From positions 4,787,201-4,849,200 of the forward strand of contig NC_135552.1 of the NCBI RefSeq assembly GCF_964340395.1: a stretch of DNA of 62,000 nucleotides, given 5' to 3'. The stretch comes from Glandiceps talaboti. Lineage: Eukaryota > Hemichordata > Enteropneusta > Spengelidae. This document shows, piece by piece, positions 19,732 to 32,187 of this stretch (its first letter is position 1; each line of letters begins with the position of its first letter). A program made the translations under genes and the position numbers. Under the pieces are notes generated by a model. The model had not been told where the DNA came from. It did not search any database and saw nothing but the letters and a program-made list of their open reading frames with translations.

Positions 19732-20616
19732 TAATGAAAATCACGAGACCTGAAACAAAACGTTGTCTGGCTCGTCTTACTAAAATTACTGCATTTTATC
19801 ATCTGGTTCAACAAAATGTTTACCAACATTGGTACATTTTATCGTCTGGTTCAACAAAATGTTTCCCTACATTTTATCGTCTGGTTCAACAAAATGTTTA
19901 CCAACATTTCTACATTTTATCGTCTGGTTCTCGACAAAATGTTTACCAACATTGCTACATTTCATCGTCTGGTTCAACAAAATGTTTACCAACATTGCTA
20001 CATTTTATAGTCTGGTTCTCAACAAAATGTTTACCAACATTTCTACATTTTATCGTCTGGTTCTCAACAAAATGTTTACCAACATTTCTACATTTTATCG
20101 TCTGGTTCTCGACAAAATGTTTACCAACATTGCTACATTTCATCGTCTGGTTCAACAAAATGTTTGCCAACATTGCTACATTTTATCGTCTGGTTCTCAA
20201 CAAAATGTTTACCAACATTTCTACATTTTATCGTCTGGTTCAACAAAATGTTTACCAAAATTTCTACATTTTATCGTCTGGTTCAACAAAATGTTTACCA
20301 TCATTTCTACATTTTATCGTCTGGTTCTCGACAAAATGTTTACCAACATTGCTACATTTCATCGTCTGGTTCAACAAAATGTTTGCCAACATTGGTACAT
20401 TTTATCGTCTGGTTCTCAACAAACTGTTTCAACATTGCTACATTCCATCGTCCGGTTCAACAAAAACCATGATACTATATACTAGATTTGATCGTCTTGC
20501 TTGACAATTTCTGTTCGTAAGATGTTGTTGATTCAGACGATAAAATGTAGCACTGTTAGTGTTAAGATTTTTGTCGAGCCAAACGCCGTTTTGTCGTAGG
20601 TCTCGTGATTTCATTG
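19732..20616. mobile_element. Foldback/MITE element, TA-flanked, with internal tandem array (copy A)
   Basis: The two ends are inverted repeats of about 45 bp. The left end reads AATGAAAATCACGAGACC, then GAAACAAAACGTTGTCTGGC. The reverse complement of the right end reads AATGAAATCACGAGACC, then GACAAAACGGCGTTTGGC. Both are bordered by TA (19730-19731 and 20617-20618), the target duplication expected of Tc1/mariner-type elements. The interior is an array of about 15 units of 43 or 45 bp (see separate entry). No transposase is encoded, so it would be non-autonomous. A shorter relative lies at 27446-27851. The superfamily is inferred only from the TA duplication. Confidence 0.75.
19790..20465. 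repeat. 43/45-bp tandem array inside foldback copy A
   Basis: Units contain CATTTTATCGTCTGGTTC, then AACAAAATGTTTACCAACAT. An optional 2-bp insert after GGTTC (TC, then AA or GA) makes 45-bp units among the 43-bp ones. One unit is shortened (about 19860-19880). The unit has no stop codon in any forward frame, which produces the 218- and 256-codon open frames here. Those are not treated as genes. Confidence 0.9.

Positions 20617-23933
<3,317 letters not shown>

Positions 23934-23990
<57 letters not shown>
23934..23990. repeat. (AT)n microsatellite
   Basis: About 28 AT units. A shorter AT run sits at 23861-23872. Confidence 0.97.
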
Positions 23991-23993
<3 letters not shown>

Positions 23994-24275
23994 ATCACAG
24001 GTAAAAAAGATACTGCGCTCAGTAAATACATTTGGCACCTCAAAGACAACAAAACTATGCCTCTGGGAAAAATATCTTATAACTGCCGATAAATCGACCA
24101 CCTTGAACAGTAGAACTGAACGTATCAGCAAATGCAGGCAAACTGATAAGTTCGTACTTTATACTACTAATTTACATATGATTGGTGTACAACTAGCCGT
24201 TAATGACCCTCCTTACTGTACACACACCCTTACACTGTACACACAGTCAGCGAGTCCAACCGCTCAACCATACAC

Positions 24276-24310
24276 CTGATGATCCTTTTGGTGGAACGGA
24301 CCTTATTAGT
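24276..24310 (+). ncRNA. Degenerate hammerhead-like motif
   Basis: CTGATGA at 24276-24282 is followed by a short complementary pair (ATCC and GGTG) and then GGAACGGACC, where an intact hammerhead would have GAAAC. It is counted only because better copies lie 400 bp and 5.5 kb away. Probably inactive. Confidence 0.25.
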
Positions 24311-24468
24311 GTAAATCCATAATGAAATAACGAACTCGTCTTCTTTATTATACATATATATAATATCCAAATGTATGGTCCCAGATCTTCTGGTGTACAG
24401 TGCTCGATAAGGATGTAGATTGTATTTGTAGTGGAGAATCGAATTGAAGTAACCAAGTCACCTTTCCT

Positions 24469-24518
24469 TCATTCATTCATTCATTCATTCATTCATTCAT
24501 TCATTCATTCATTCATTC

Positions 24519-24577
<59 letters not shown>

Positions 24578-24588
24578 CATTCATTCAT
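24469..24588. repeat. (CATT)n-(GATT)n-(CATT)n compound microsatellite
   Basis: CATT units change to GATT units at about 24521 and back to CATT at about 24577. Confidence 0.95.
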
Positions 24589-24670
24589 AAATATATACTC
24601 ATATAAGTACAAGTGTTTCACTGGAGAGAACAGTGCTCGATGCAATATTAGTAGCACAGCATTATAGACA

Positions 24671-24713
24671 TCGCCTGATGATCACTGAGGAAGCGTGAAA
24701 CTCTGCGTACGAC
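24671..24713 (+). ncRNA. Candidate type-I hammerhead ribozyme
   Basis: The order of elements is that of a hammerhead with a minimal helix III. An intact CTGATGA box (24675-24681) is followed by a helix II hairpin (CACT/AGCG, one mismatch, GAGGA loop), GAAAC (24697-24701), a 5-nt loop, then GTA (24707-24709) as the predicted cleavage triplet. CGAC after it can pair with TCG before the core if one C is bulged. The U.U pair at the base of helix II is non-canonical, so activity is uncertain. Known relatives of this design are the ribozymes of Penelope-like elements and animal retrozymes. The downstream sequence (CATCCTTATTC ... TTAAGTAT) is shared with the 29.76-kb copy, so both belong to one repeat family. 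Confidence 0.5.
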
Positions 24714-24746
24714 TTAAAATATAACATCCTTATTCTTTTAAATTAA

Positions 24747-24748
<2 letters not shown>

Positions 24749-24816
<68 letters not shown>
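24749..24816. repeat. (AT)n microsatellite
   Basis: AT units directly follow the shared 3' tail TTAAGTAT of the hammerhead-bearing repeat. Confidence 0.97.
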
Positions 24817-24818
<2 letters not shown>

Positions 24819-24931
24819 TCAGAATATAAACTCAGTATATGTAAATGTCTATGCTGAAGTAAACAGTGCTCAAAACATATGTATGTAGAGCAGTATAAAT
24901 AACACAGTACCAAGCAAGATACACAGGAGCC

Positions 24932-24969
24932 GTTTCACAGCGTTTGACGTTGTAGTGCTATCATCAGAC

Positions 24970-24972
<3 letters not shown>
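24932..24972 (-). ncRNA. Degenerate hammerhead-like motif, minus strand
   Basis: Read on the minus strand, GTCGTCTGATGA (24961-24972) is followed by a stem (AGC/GCT) and TGAAAC (GAAAC, 24932-24936). The expected GTA and closing ACGAC are missing, so it is probably inactive. Confidence 0.35.
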
Positions 24973-25012
<40 letters not shown>

Positions 25013-25028
25013 GTATATATATATATAT
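24972..25028. repeat. (AC)n-(AT)n microsatellite
   Basis: About 14 AC units run into interrupted AT units, next to the hammerhead-like motif. Confidence 0.95.
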
Positions 25029-26417
25029 CGTTTATCTGTAAATAAATTCTCCTCAAAACGAACGATTTCTATATTTCAATTCCAGCGTGCAACAATGTTG
25101 TTCAGTGTTGACAATGCAAGACATTTACTATACAGCCGATATTCATCCACAACAATTGTCAGACTTTTCAAAAGTGGATTCCACGAGTATTTTCCAGTGT
25201 GTTACCTTTATCTAGCACTTTAAATCATACTATTTGTTGGGTCCTACACGATCCATTTGAAAACTAAAATGATTACTTAGAAAAATAAGACAGTTGATAA
25301 TCTTCACAATCAAAGCGTGACCACTATCGTTTTTTTTTCAACAGAAATCTCAGCTTCTTGGTCGTACACATGTACCCTAGCTCAATCACAAGGTAACATT
25401 GTATGATGGAGTAGAAAACCTGGCGGTATACTCTGGTGTACTCTATTCCGACCACACCTGCCGCAAAATAAGCTGGAGTAACTGTGGTTTTATCGTGTAT
25501 ATACCTAGTTACATAGGCAAAACTATACCAAATCTGTTACAATCCAATTTAATGGAGGAGTGAACAGCAAACAGATACAGGGGATAAGACTGACAAAATA
25601 CTCGATTAACGGATAATGCTCTTCTATACTATACCACAAGTCACATTTTGTCAAACCACAGTTGGCAGAAAGTGTGACCACATGTCATACAAACAGCAGT
25701 TATTTGAATTTTTAGTATTTGTTGTTGTTTTCTAGATTGTGGCATTTTACGATTCCATTTGTGAATACTGTTTCTGTGTTTCATAAAATGTACTGTCGTA
25801 TTAGTGGGTTAGTTGGTAATAAGCTGACCGTACTCTCTCGTACTGTTCCAAGAGTCATTCAACTATTTGAGTTCCTCATTCAGTACATGTTGTAGCCTTC
25901 TATCATATACGGACGTTCAAACTATAAACGAATTTGGTCGTCAGACATAATACAAATCATAACAGAATACGACCGATAACTGAAATCTTCAGTATTGTGG
26001 TGTACCATTACATCATCTTCGTAAAACATTCTGTGTCTAATATGAAGATCATTTGGTCACGATTTTGCGGAGCGGTACAGTTTGTTTGGTTAATTTGGCC
26101 AAAACTGGCGAAAATATAAACCCGAGGTCAATTTATGTAGCATCACGACAATAGCTGAAAACACCATGAAACGCGACTAAATAGCTGTTTGGTATTTTCC
26201 CTCGAAAATCTCTGCAAATGAATTGATTGTCGCTATCTGTGTATATATCACGTGATTCTGAAATGTTATTTAAACCGGTCGTTTAATTTTTTATTTCATC
26301 TTTGTAATTGCTGCTAAATAATGTGGCCATTTGATGTTGTCAAGTATCTGTTTGTCAACTGAATGCTTAAACTGATCTGAGAGACATAAGGCGAGTTTAT
26401 GTGGCTTTTGAGAGTAT
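25029..26417. other. Non-coding stretch
   Basis: No supported gene. Frames at 25011-25223 and 25934-26119 lack splice or domain evidence. Confidence 0.4.
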
Positions 26418-26551
26418 ATTACAAGTTTGTCTGTATCACTGTAATTACAAGTTTGTCTGTATCACTGTAATTACAAGTTTGTCTGTATCACTGTAATTAC
26501 AAGTTTGTCTGTAACATTGTAATTACGAGTTTGTCTGTAACATTGTAATTA
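26418..26551. repeat. 26-bp minisatellite, about five units
   Basis: Unit ATTACAAGTTTGTCTGTA plus TCACTGTA. The first three units are identical. The last two change TATCACTG to TAACATTG. Confidence 0.95.
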
Positions 26552-26750
26552 GATGAAAGTGATACAGTTTGTAACTGAGGCCACGGTTTCCACTGCAGTA
26601 GATGTATACATATACACATTGAAACTTACTCAATAGCGAATGTGAATGTAATGGACTATTTGGTAGAATTATGGTAAAACGTGAACAATGAGGTATGGTC
26701 TTGATCACCGATGAGACTGTGGTGTATTTGAATTTATTGGTAACCCACCA

Positions 26751-26780
26751 CCATCACACCATCATCATCACCACCATCAC

Positions 26781-26831
<51 letters not shown>
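26751..26831. repeat. (CAT)n microsatellite, tail of the LINE fragment
   Basis: CAC/CAT trinucleotides become pure CAT. Their position at the LINE 3' end suggests that they began as its tail. Confidence 0.9.
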
Positions 26832-26832
<1 letters not shown>

Positions 26833-27310
26833 TACCGTCTACCTTCTTCATCAGGAAGGTTAGCTGTCATACTCCTCCACTTTTGTCTGTTCTGTGTTGA
26901 TCTCCACCATGTCTTCAAATTCTGTTATTGTAATCCAAACTCTAACATTTGTGGTCTCTGTTCTTTGTTTCGCCCTATATCTTTTTCTTTCTCTTGTGAC
27001 CATCTAATAGGACTCGTTGAATAGTTGTCTCGCCTGATCATATTACCAAAATATATTACTTTCCTCCTCTTGATGTTAGGTACAACATAATCTCCACCTT
27101 TACCATATGGAGAGCTTCCTCGTTTGTTAACTTATCTTGACTTGTCTATTTTCATAATATTGATGTCCACCCACATCTCAAAGGCTTCCAATTTGTTTAA
27201 CAATGTTTGCATCAGGTCCATGTTTTATGTTCACACAACAGTGTTGACCATGTGAAGCACTTAATGGTATTCTTCCCTGTTTTTACTCTTTAAACTCTTT
27301 GATGTCAAAT
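26751..27310 (-). mobile_element. Degenerate non-LTR retrotransposon 3' end with (ATG)n tail
   Basis: Translated on the minus strand across shifts and stops, the region shows the conserved C-terminal block of a common LINE reverse-transcriptase type: FTWSTLL, TWTL, LNKLEAFEMW (about 27190-27235), later KRRKVIYFGNMIRR (about 27040-27085), and near the end KWRSMTANLPDEEG. The element finishes in (ATG)n, which on the plus strand is the CAT repeat at 26751-26831. Frame breaks make it a dead, 5'-truncated copy. The clade (RTE-like or another endonuclease/reverse-transcriptase lineage) is not certain. Confidence 0.6.
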
Positions 27311-27445
27311 TTGTTTTCATACTGTGAAAGGTATCTCTCAGTTCTCTTCACTATTTCTGCTTTACATGTCATCCACTTGTTGTGATCTGGTCCAAGTATG
27401 TAAATCTCTCTACTTGTTGAACATAACGTCTATAAGATGTAATTA

Positions 27446-27851
27446 CAACGAAAATCACAAAAAAACTGAAACAAAACGTCGTCTGCCTCGTCAAAAATCT
27501 GCTACATTGTATCATGTATCCAGAAAAAAACACCTCAGAGACGTTGCTAAATATTATTATCTAACTCAACAACAAATATAATTAACATTTCGACAAGAAG
27601 TGAAGTACAACTATTAGATTTCTCAATAATAACTGTCTCAAGAATGAACGCGCCAATGTAATTGATACAAGTAGCTCACAGTCAGCGAAAGGAAAGTGTA
27701 GCAATGTTGGTTAATAAATATGTCGCACCAGACGATTACTGAATCAGTGGTGGTAAGTTTTATCACGCCAGACGATAAAATGTAGCAATGTTAAGAAAAC
27801 ACATTGTCCAACCAGGCAACGTTTTTGTTTCAGGTTTCATGATTTTAGTTG
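27446..27851. mobile_element. Foldback/MITE element, TA-flanked (copy B)
   Basis: The ends CAACGAAAATCAC...CTGAAACAAAACGTCGTC and, reverse-complemented, CAACTAAAATCATG...CTGAAACAAAAACGTTG match the termini of the 19.7-kb element and are bordered by TA (27444-27445, 27852-27853). Only one recognisable 43-bp-type unit (GCCAGACGATAAAATGTAGC, 27767-27786) and a partial one remain, in inverse orientation. No transposase. Confidence 0.7.
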
Positions 27852-27943
27852 TATATCATTTCGTATCTTATCCAAATTCAGGGTGAACACTTTAACTGTT
27901 GCTAAACATGACTCAACGTGTTGTAATGGCTGGAATGACGTAA

Positions 27944-28275
27944 TGCCTAAAAACAAAAACTGTGTGGTTCCGATTACGCTCAATTTTAGAATAGGTGGGG
28001 TAGGTAGATTTAATTTTTATTTTCATATGTGAGTGTCTAGTTCGGGTAGTTATACTTTCCGTTGTTTTCCATATGGTCTCATATGTGTTACTGGTGTCTA
28101 ACCATCAGATGTACAGCCATTTACAGATTGGAAGACCAGGTATGTCAGTTTCCGCAACCACTATTTCTCGCGAGACTTTTGTTTTTCGAATACGTATACG
28201 TAAACAAAAGTTTAAAATCGGCAGGGAAAAACTACATGGGGTCGGGTAACCGAAACCAAACAATTTTTTTAGGCC
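27944..28275 (+). mobile_element. Short inverted-repeat element, family D (copy 1)
   Basis: Left end GCCTAAAAACAAAAACTGTG, then TGGTTCCGATTACG. Right end, reverse-complemented, GGCCTAAAAAAATTGTTTGG, then TTTCGGTTACCCGAC. TAA borders both sides (27941-27943 and 28276-28278). A homologous copy in reverse orientation lies at 51031-51420. No coding capacity. A TWA duplication would fit PIF/Harbinger-like elements, by inference only. Confidence 0.6.
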
Positions 28276-28727
28276 TAAGTACATTTAAGTATTTTAAAAA
28301 AATAACCACCAAACGCACGAAGTTAAAGAGTTTGCTGTTCTAGGTCTGACGCTAGGATTGACTATAAAAGAGTAAAAGTATCAGAACAAGACCCTACGCC
28401 GTTGCACAATTAATATACACTAGTTGGTGAAATAGACACCAGCTCACACTAGTTTGTTGAAATGAACACAGGAGCAGAATACCTTGTTGGTCCTTATCAA
28501 GTTGCCTAGTTACCGTTTCAAACGAGATTTGTTACTAAGTGTGGTTACATATCGAGCTGCAACAAGTTGTGCAGTGCAGATAATCTCATTTCAAAACCTT
28601 CAAGCTGTGGCCAATTACAGTAATAGATGGCGTTACTAGTGATTGACATTCGGAAATTCACTAGTTTACAAAAAATGTCGTGATTTATATACACTGGCTA
28701 GTAATTCATCCACAGTTTACAATAATG
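28276..28727. other. Non-coding stretch
   Basis: Nothing supported. A small duplicated phrase (ACACTAGTTGGTGAAAT / ACACTAGTTTGTTGAAAT) lies at 28418-28463. Confidence 0.4.
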
Positions 28728-28764
28728 ATGTATGTATGTATGTATGTATGTATGTATGTATGTA

Positions 28765-28810
<46 letters not shown>

Positions 28811-28921
28811 CGTGCGTGCGCGCGCGCATGCATGCATGCATGCATGCATGTATGTATGTATGTATGTATGTATGTATGTATGTATGTATGTATGTATGTA
28901 TGTATGTATGTATGTATGTAT
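28728..28921. repeat. Compound (TATG)-(TG)-(CGTG)-(CG)-(CATG)-(TATG) microsatellite
   Basis: Purine-pyrimidine alternation is unbroken for nearly 200 bp, with a GCGCGCGC core around 28820 and TATG units at both ends. Cys/Met/Val/Tyr and His/Thr frames are artefacts. Confidence 0.97.
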
Positions 28922-29227
28922 GGAGTTTGAACTATGTGACATGCATTAGTGTGAAAATAGTTCGTGGTGTCAAACATTCACAAAACATGAACTCTCCCAA
29001 GATTACACTTGTAAACACAAAATCAACTATATAGTTATGTTGTACAAATTTCAGCCATATTTTACGATGGTTGTGTTATGAAAACATGTTTATATACAAG
29101 TTAAGATGCTTACAGTCAATTCAACTTATTGCAACATGAAGTTACTGATGTAAAATAATTTTAAATATAGGGATTCTTAATACATTATATTTCAAAGTAC
29201 ACAGAAACATACTCAGACACACATAGA

Positions 29228-29582
<355 letters not shown>

Positions 29583-29756
29583 CTCTATAACAAAAAAAAT
29601 CACAATTAGTCCTAAATGCTGCCACGAAAATAAATATTTTCTCGCCAACTATGGAAGTAAACCTCCGTAAGGAAGAGTTCAGTCCGACCATCCTGTTGTG
29701 TAATGTACACACATACATTTACATATATATATATCGACCTTGACAATGTCAATTTA

Positions 29757-29806
29757 TCAGTCGTCTGGTGATCGCTGAGGAATCGTGAAACTCCGAGTAA
29801 CGACTT
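29757..29806 (+). ncRNA. Candidate type-I hammerhead ribozyme (best helix I)
   Basis: GTCGT (29760-29764) is perfectly complementary to ACGAC (29800-29804), forming helix I. Between them lie CTGGTGA (29765-29771), a helix II hairpin (CGCT/ATCG around GAGGA), GAAAC (29787-29791), a TCCGA loop overlapping a one-pair helix III, and GTA (29797-29799) immediately before the ACGAC strand, exactly where hammerheads cleave. The core has one change from CTGATGA to CTGGTGA, which should weaken or abolish cleavage. The 24.67-kb copy has the intact box but a poorer helix I, so the two copies complement each other as evidence for a functional ancestor. It is preceded by a short AT tract and followed by the shared tail CATCCTTATTCC ... 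TTAAGTAT. Confidence 0.55.
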
Positions 29807-29850
29807 ATAACATCCTTATTCCTTGGATTAAGTATGATATTTATGTAGTT

Positions 29851-30549
29851 TGAATTTCACACTCGGACAATATGATTGCAACCTAAATATGTTTAACTTT
29901 AATGAATCGCCCCCAAAAACTAGTCGCTGTTAACCGAGTTATCAGAGGCTTACACGTTTATTCCATCGAATTGCAAACCTGTCGACCATTATACATTAAA
30001 CCACCTGTCGATCCTTTATCTTTGAATGAATCAAATCATCTTTCGGTCGATAACCCCAACTAAGTCAATCAAATATCTAACTAGCTGTAGTCCATCATTC
30101 ACACAAAAGTCAATCAAATCACAATCACAACCCATTCACCAAATATATCAAACCACCAAGTAGTAATACACTCCATCGTTTTAACCTTAAGCCTGCGTTT
30201 TAGCTAGCAACGTACATCTGAAGTCTGTTCACAAACACAAAAGCTAGCGGCTACAGCATTCATTCGTACGGCCATCTATTATCGCGCAGCTATTTATTTG
30301 ATTGAGTTAAGTTTCAAGTTATTTTGTTAAGGCGATCGATTTTAAACAGTGTAGAAATTAAGCCATATGGGATCCTGTTGGAATATTTCAAAAACCATAC
30401 GTTTGTTTTGATTTTGTAATCATTATGCCCTTCATCATTGCTTGTTAAAAACGACATCCACACCGTGTTCACAGTAGGGACGATAATCTCGTCCATTTAT
30501 CGTGCACAGATTGAATAAACCCAATTATAATAAAATCGACACCGTCAAT
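29851..30549. other. Non-coding stretch
   Basis: Nothing supported. AATCAA-rich sequence at about 30020-30150 is not a clean repeat. Confidence 0.4.
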
Positions 30550-30780
30550 TCATTTTCTGTTTTGAGTTATTACCGGAGTGTGTAAGGTTTCAATGGAAAA
30601 GCTAAGCCTTTGACATTTACCAGAAATCATGTTAAAGAATTCGTAGAAAGACAGATCACTGCCATTATGGCCAATTGAAATGACGGACGACAAGCTTACG
30701 GTTAAAATACATAAAGATAACAGCAAGGCCTCTGTTTTGGGAAGCGGTATATTGTGAATGAATGTCTCTGCATGAAGCAT
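30550..30780 (-). CDS. Candidate first exon with signal-anchor segment (unknown)
   Basis: From an ATG at 30780 the minus frame gives a polar N-terminus, a hydrophobic helix (EALLLSLCILTVSLSSVISI), then GHNGSDLSFYEFFN with a possible N-glycosylation site and KCQRLSF. A GTAATA donor-like site follows ACACTCCG near 30574. It looks like the start of a membrane or secreted protein, but there is no family match and no partner exon. Chance is a real alternative. Confidence 0.2.
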   Translation of the reverse strand: MLHAETFIHNIPLPKTEALLLSLCILTVSLSSVISIGHNGSDLSFYEFFNMISGKCQRLSFSIETLHTPVITQNRK

Positions 30781-31319
30781 ATATAATATAGCCTCATGTC
30801 TTTCACTTGACCTTCATTGCAATTTATTGCGTTGTTTCACAATCTCCAACATACAAGATGTAAACTGAATGCTATTTTCCGTGAGAGAAGGGTTTCAATT
30901 ATTGCACAAGATTAGCTAATGAAGATTGCTTGATTTGACTTAGAGATATGGATGACTGATATTATATATTTTAGGTGAGTCGTCCAAAGGGAATAAAAAT
31001 AGAGTGAACATGCAAAAGATTAGGACATAAGTGTCAAATACATGTACAGAAACTTTGTGATCTGTACTTATAAATAATTGACGACAGTGTGTTAGTTCTT
31101 TTATTATCTGAGTAGGTCTTGCAAGTTCATATTTTTGCGATAACTGTTACAAAAACCAACCAAACAAACAAACAAACAAACATGCAAGCAAGCAAGCAAG
31201 CAAACAAACAAACACAGAAAACAAGTCAACAGCGACCAAGAAATGTATATGTTGACACGCACAAAGGCAACCTTTTAGCCAGTTGCGAATATGAATATAT
31301 TGATAGCTGTACACTCGGG
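30781..31319. other. Non-coding stretch with (CAAA)/(CAAG) repeat
   Basis: CAAA and CAAG tetramers at about 31155-31214. Nothing else is supported. Confidence 0.5.
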
Positions 31320-31769
31320 CTAGTCTAGTTTCTGACGGATTGTATTCCGATTTTAGACTACGTTAATTTATATCTTCACACATTACCGTCTAGTCAATCT
31401 CGTTACTCAAGGCGTTAATTGTGGTTCAACCCCATGGTTGCAACGTTGCATGTCAGTAGTAATCCATCACAAATTGACAGGCTGTCGTCATCGCTCACTA
31501 ATTCATTTGGTACAGCTGTTTTGACTATCGCGGGAATTTTGACCTTTCTCATGTTTCTAGGTTCTACGAATGTCCAACCAGGACTACACCTCCAGTCTGT
31601 TGAAACTAAAATCACCTGGGGATACGACGACATCATCATGTTTATATGAATACTGTAGGGGGAGCTCAGAATTCTGTGCGAGTGTAACGAGATTGACTAG
31701 ACGGTAATGTGTGAAGATAATATAAGTGTAAAATCGGAATACGGTCCTTCAGCAGCCAGACTACACTAG
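31320..31769. mobile_element. 450-bp inverted-repeat (MITE-like) element, family C
   Basis: Arms of about 89 bp at 31320-31408 and 31681-31769 are inverted copies. Both carry CTAGT.TAGT at the outer edge, then GTATTCCGATTTTA, and TATCTTCACACATTACCGTC followed by TAGTCAATCTCGTTAC at the inner edge. The middle is unique and has short frames on both strands but no transposase. I could not define a target duplication, so the superfamily is open. Confidence 0.75.
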
Positions 31770-32012
31770 GGCAAGTTGCAGAGTCCTCTCGAGGTGACAA
31801 AGGGTAATGTGAAAGCTGAATCTATTAATTAAAATTCTCTTTAATATCACACAGAATGTTTACCGAAACAGTCAAGCATGCGTAATTACTTATCATGAAT
31901 CTATGTGCTAAGCTTAGTGTAATGTTAACATGCATTTTTCTTTTTACTTTATTGTATTGTATTGTACTGATATCTGGAAATTTAGATAAGGTTACAAAAA
32001 AAGTTTATTATT
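31770..32012. other. Non-coding stretch
   Basis: Nothing supported. Confidence 0.4.
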
Positions 32013-32187
32013 ATACATACATACATGCATACATGCATACATACATACATACATACATTCATACATGCATACATACATGCATGCACGCACGCATGCACGA
32101 AAGCACGCACGCACACACACACACACACACACGCACGCACGCACGCACGCACGCAGGCAGACAGACAGACAGACAGACAGACAATGA
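32013..32187. repeat. Compound (CATA)-(CATG)-(CACG)-(AC)-(CACG)-(CAGA) microsatellite
   Basis: Successive tetramer types, each one base from the next, run without a break from CATA units to CAGA units. Confidence 0.95.

Larger units (their letters stand above)
24397..24972. repeat. Dispersed/tandem repeat carrying the hammerhead motifs
   Basis: The landmark ACAGTGCTC occurs at 24397, 24630 and 24863, exactly 233 bp apart each time, although different microsatellites fill the intervals. This suggests diverged tandem monomers, as in retrozymes. The last unit ends in a hammerhead-like core on the opposite strand (24932-24972). Confidence 0.4.

Noticed and set aside
19734-20504. 256-codon repetitive ORF as a gene
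   Set aside because: The tandem unit has no stop in any frame, so the open frame is expected without selection. It lies inside a foldback element.
31415-31649. Overlapping 74- and 76-codon frames on both strands
   Set aside because: They lie in the middle of a short inverted-repeat element. No domain or splice evidence.
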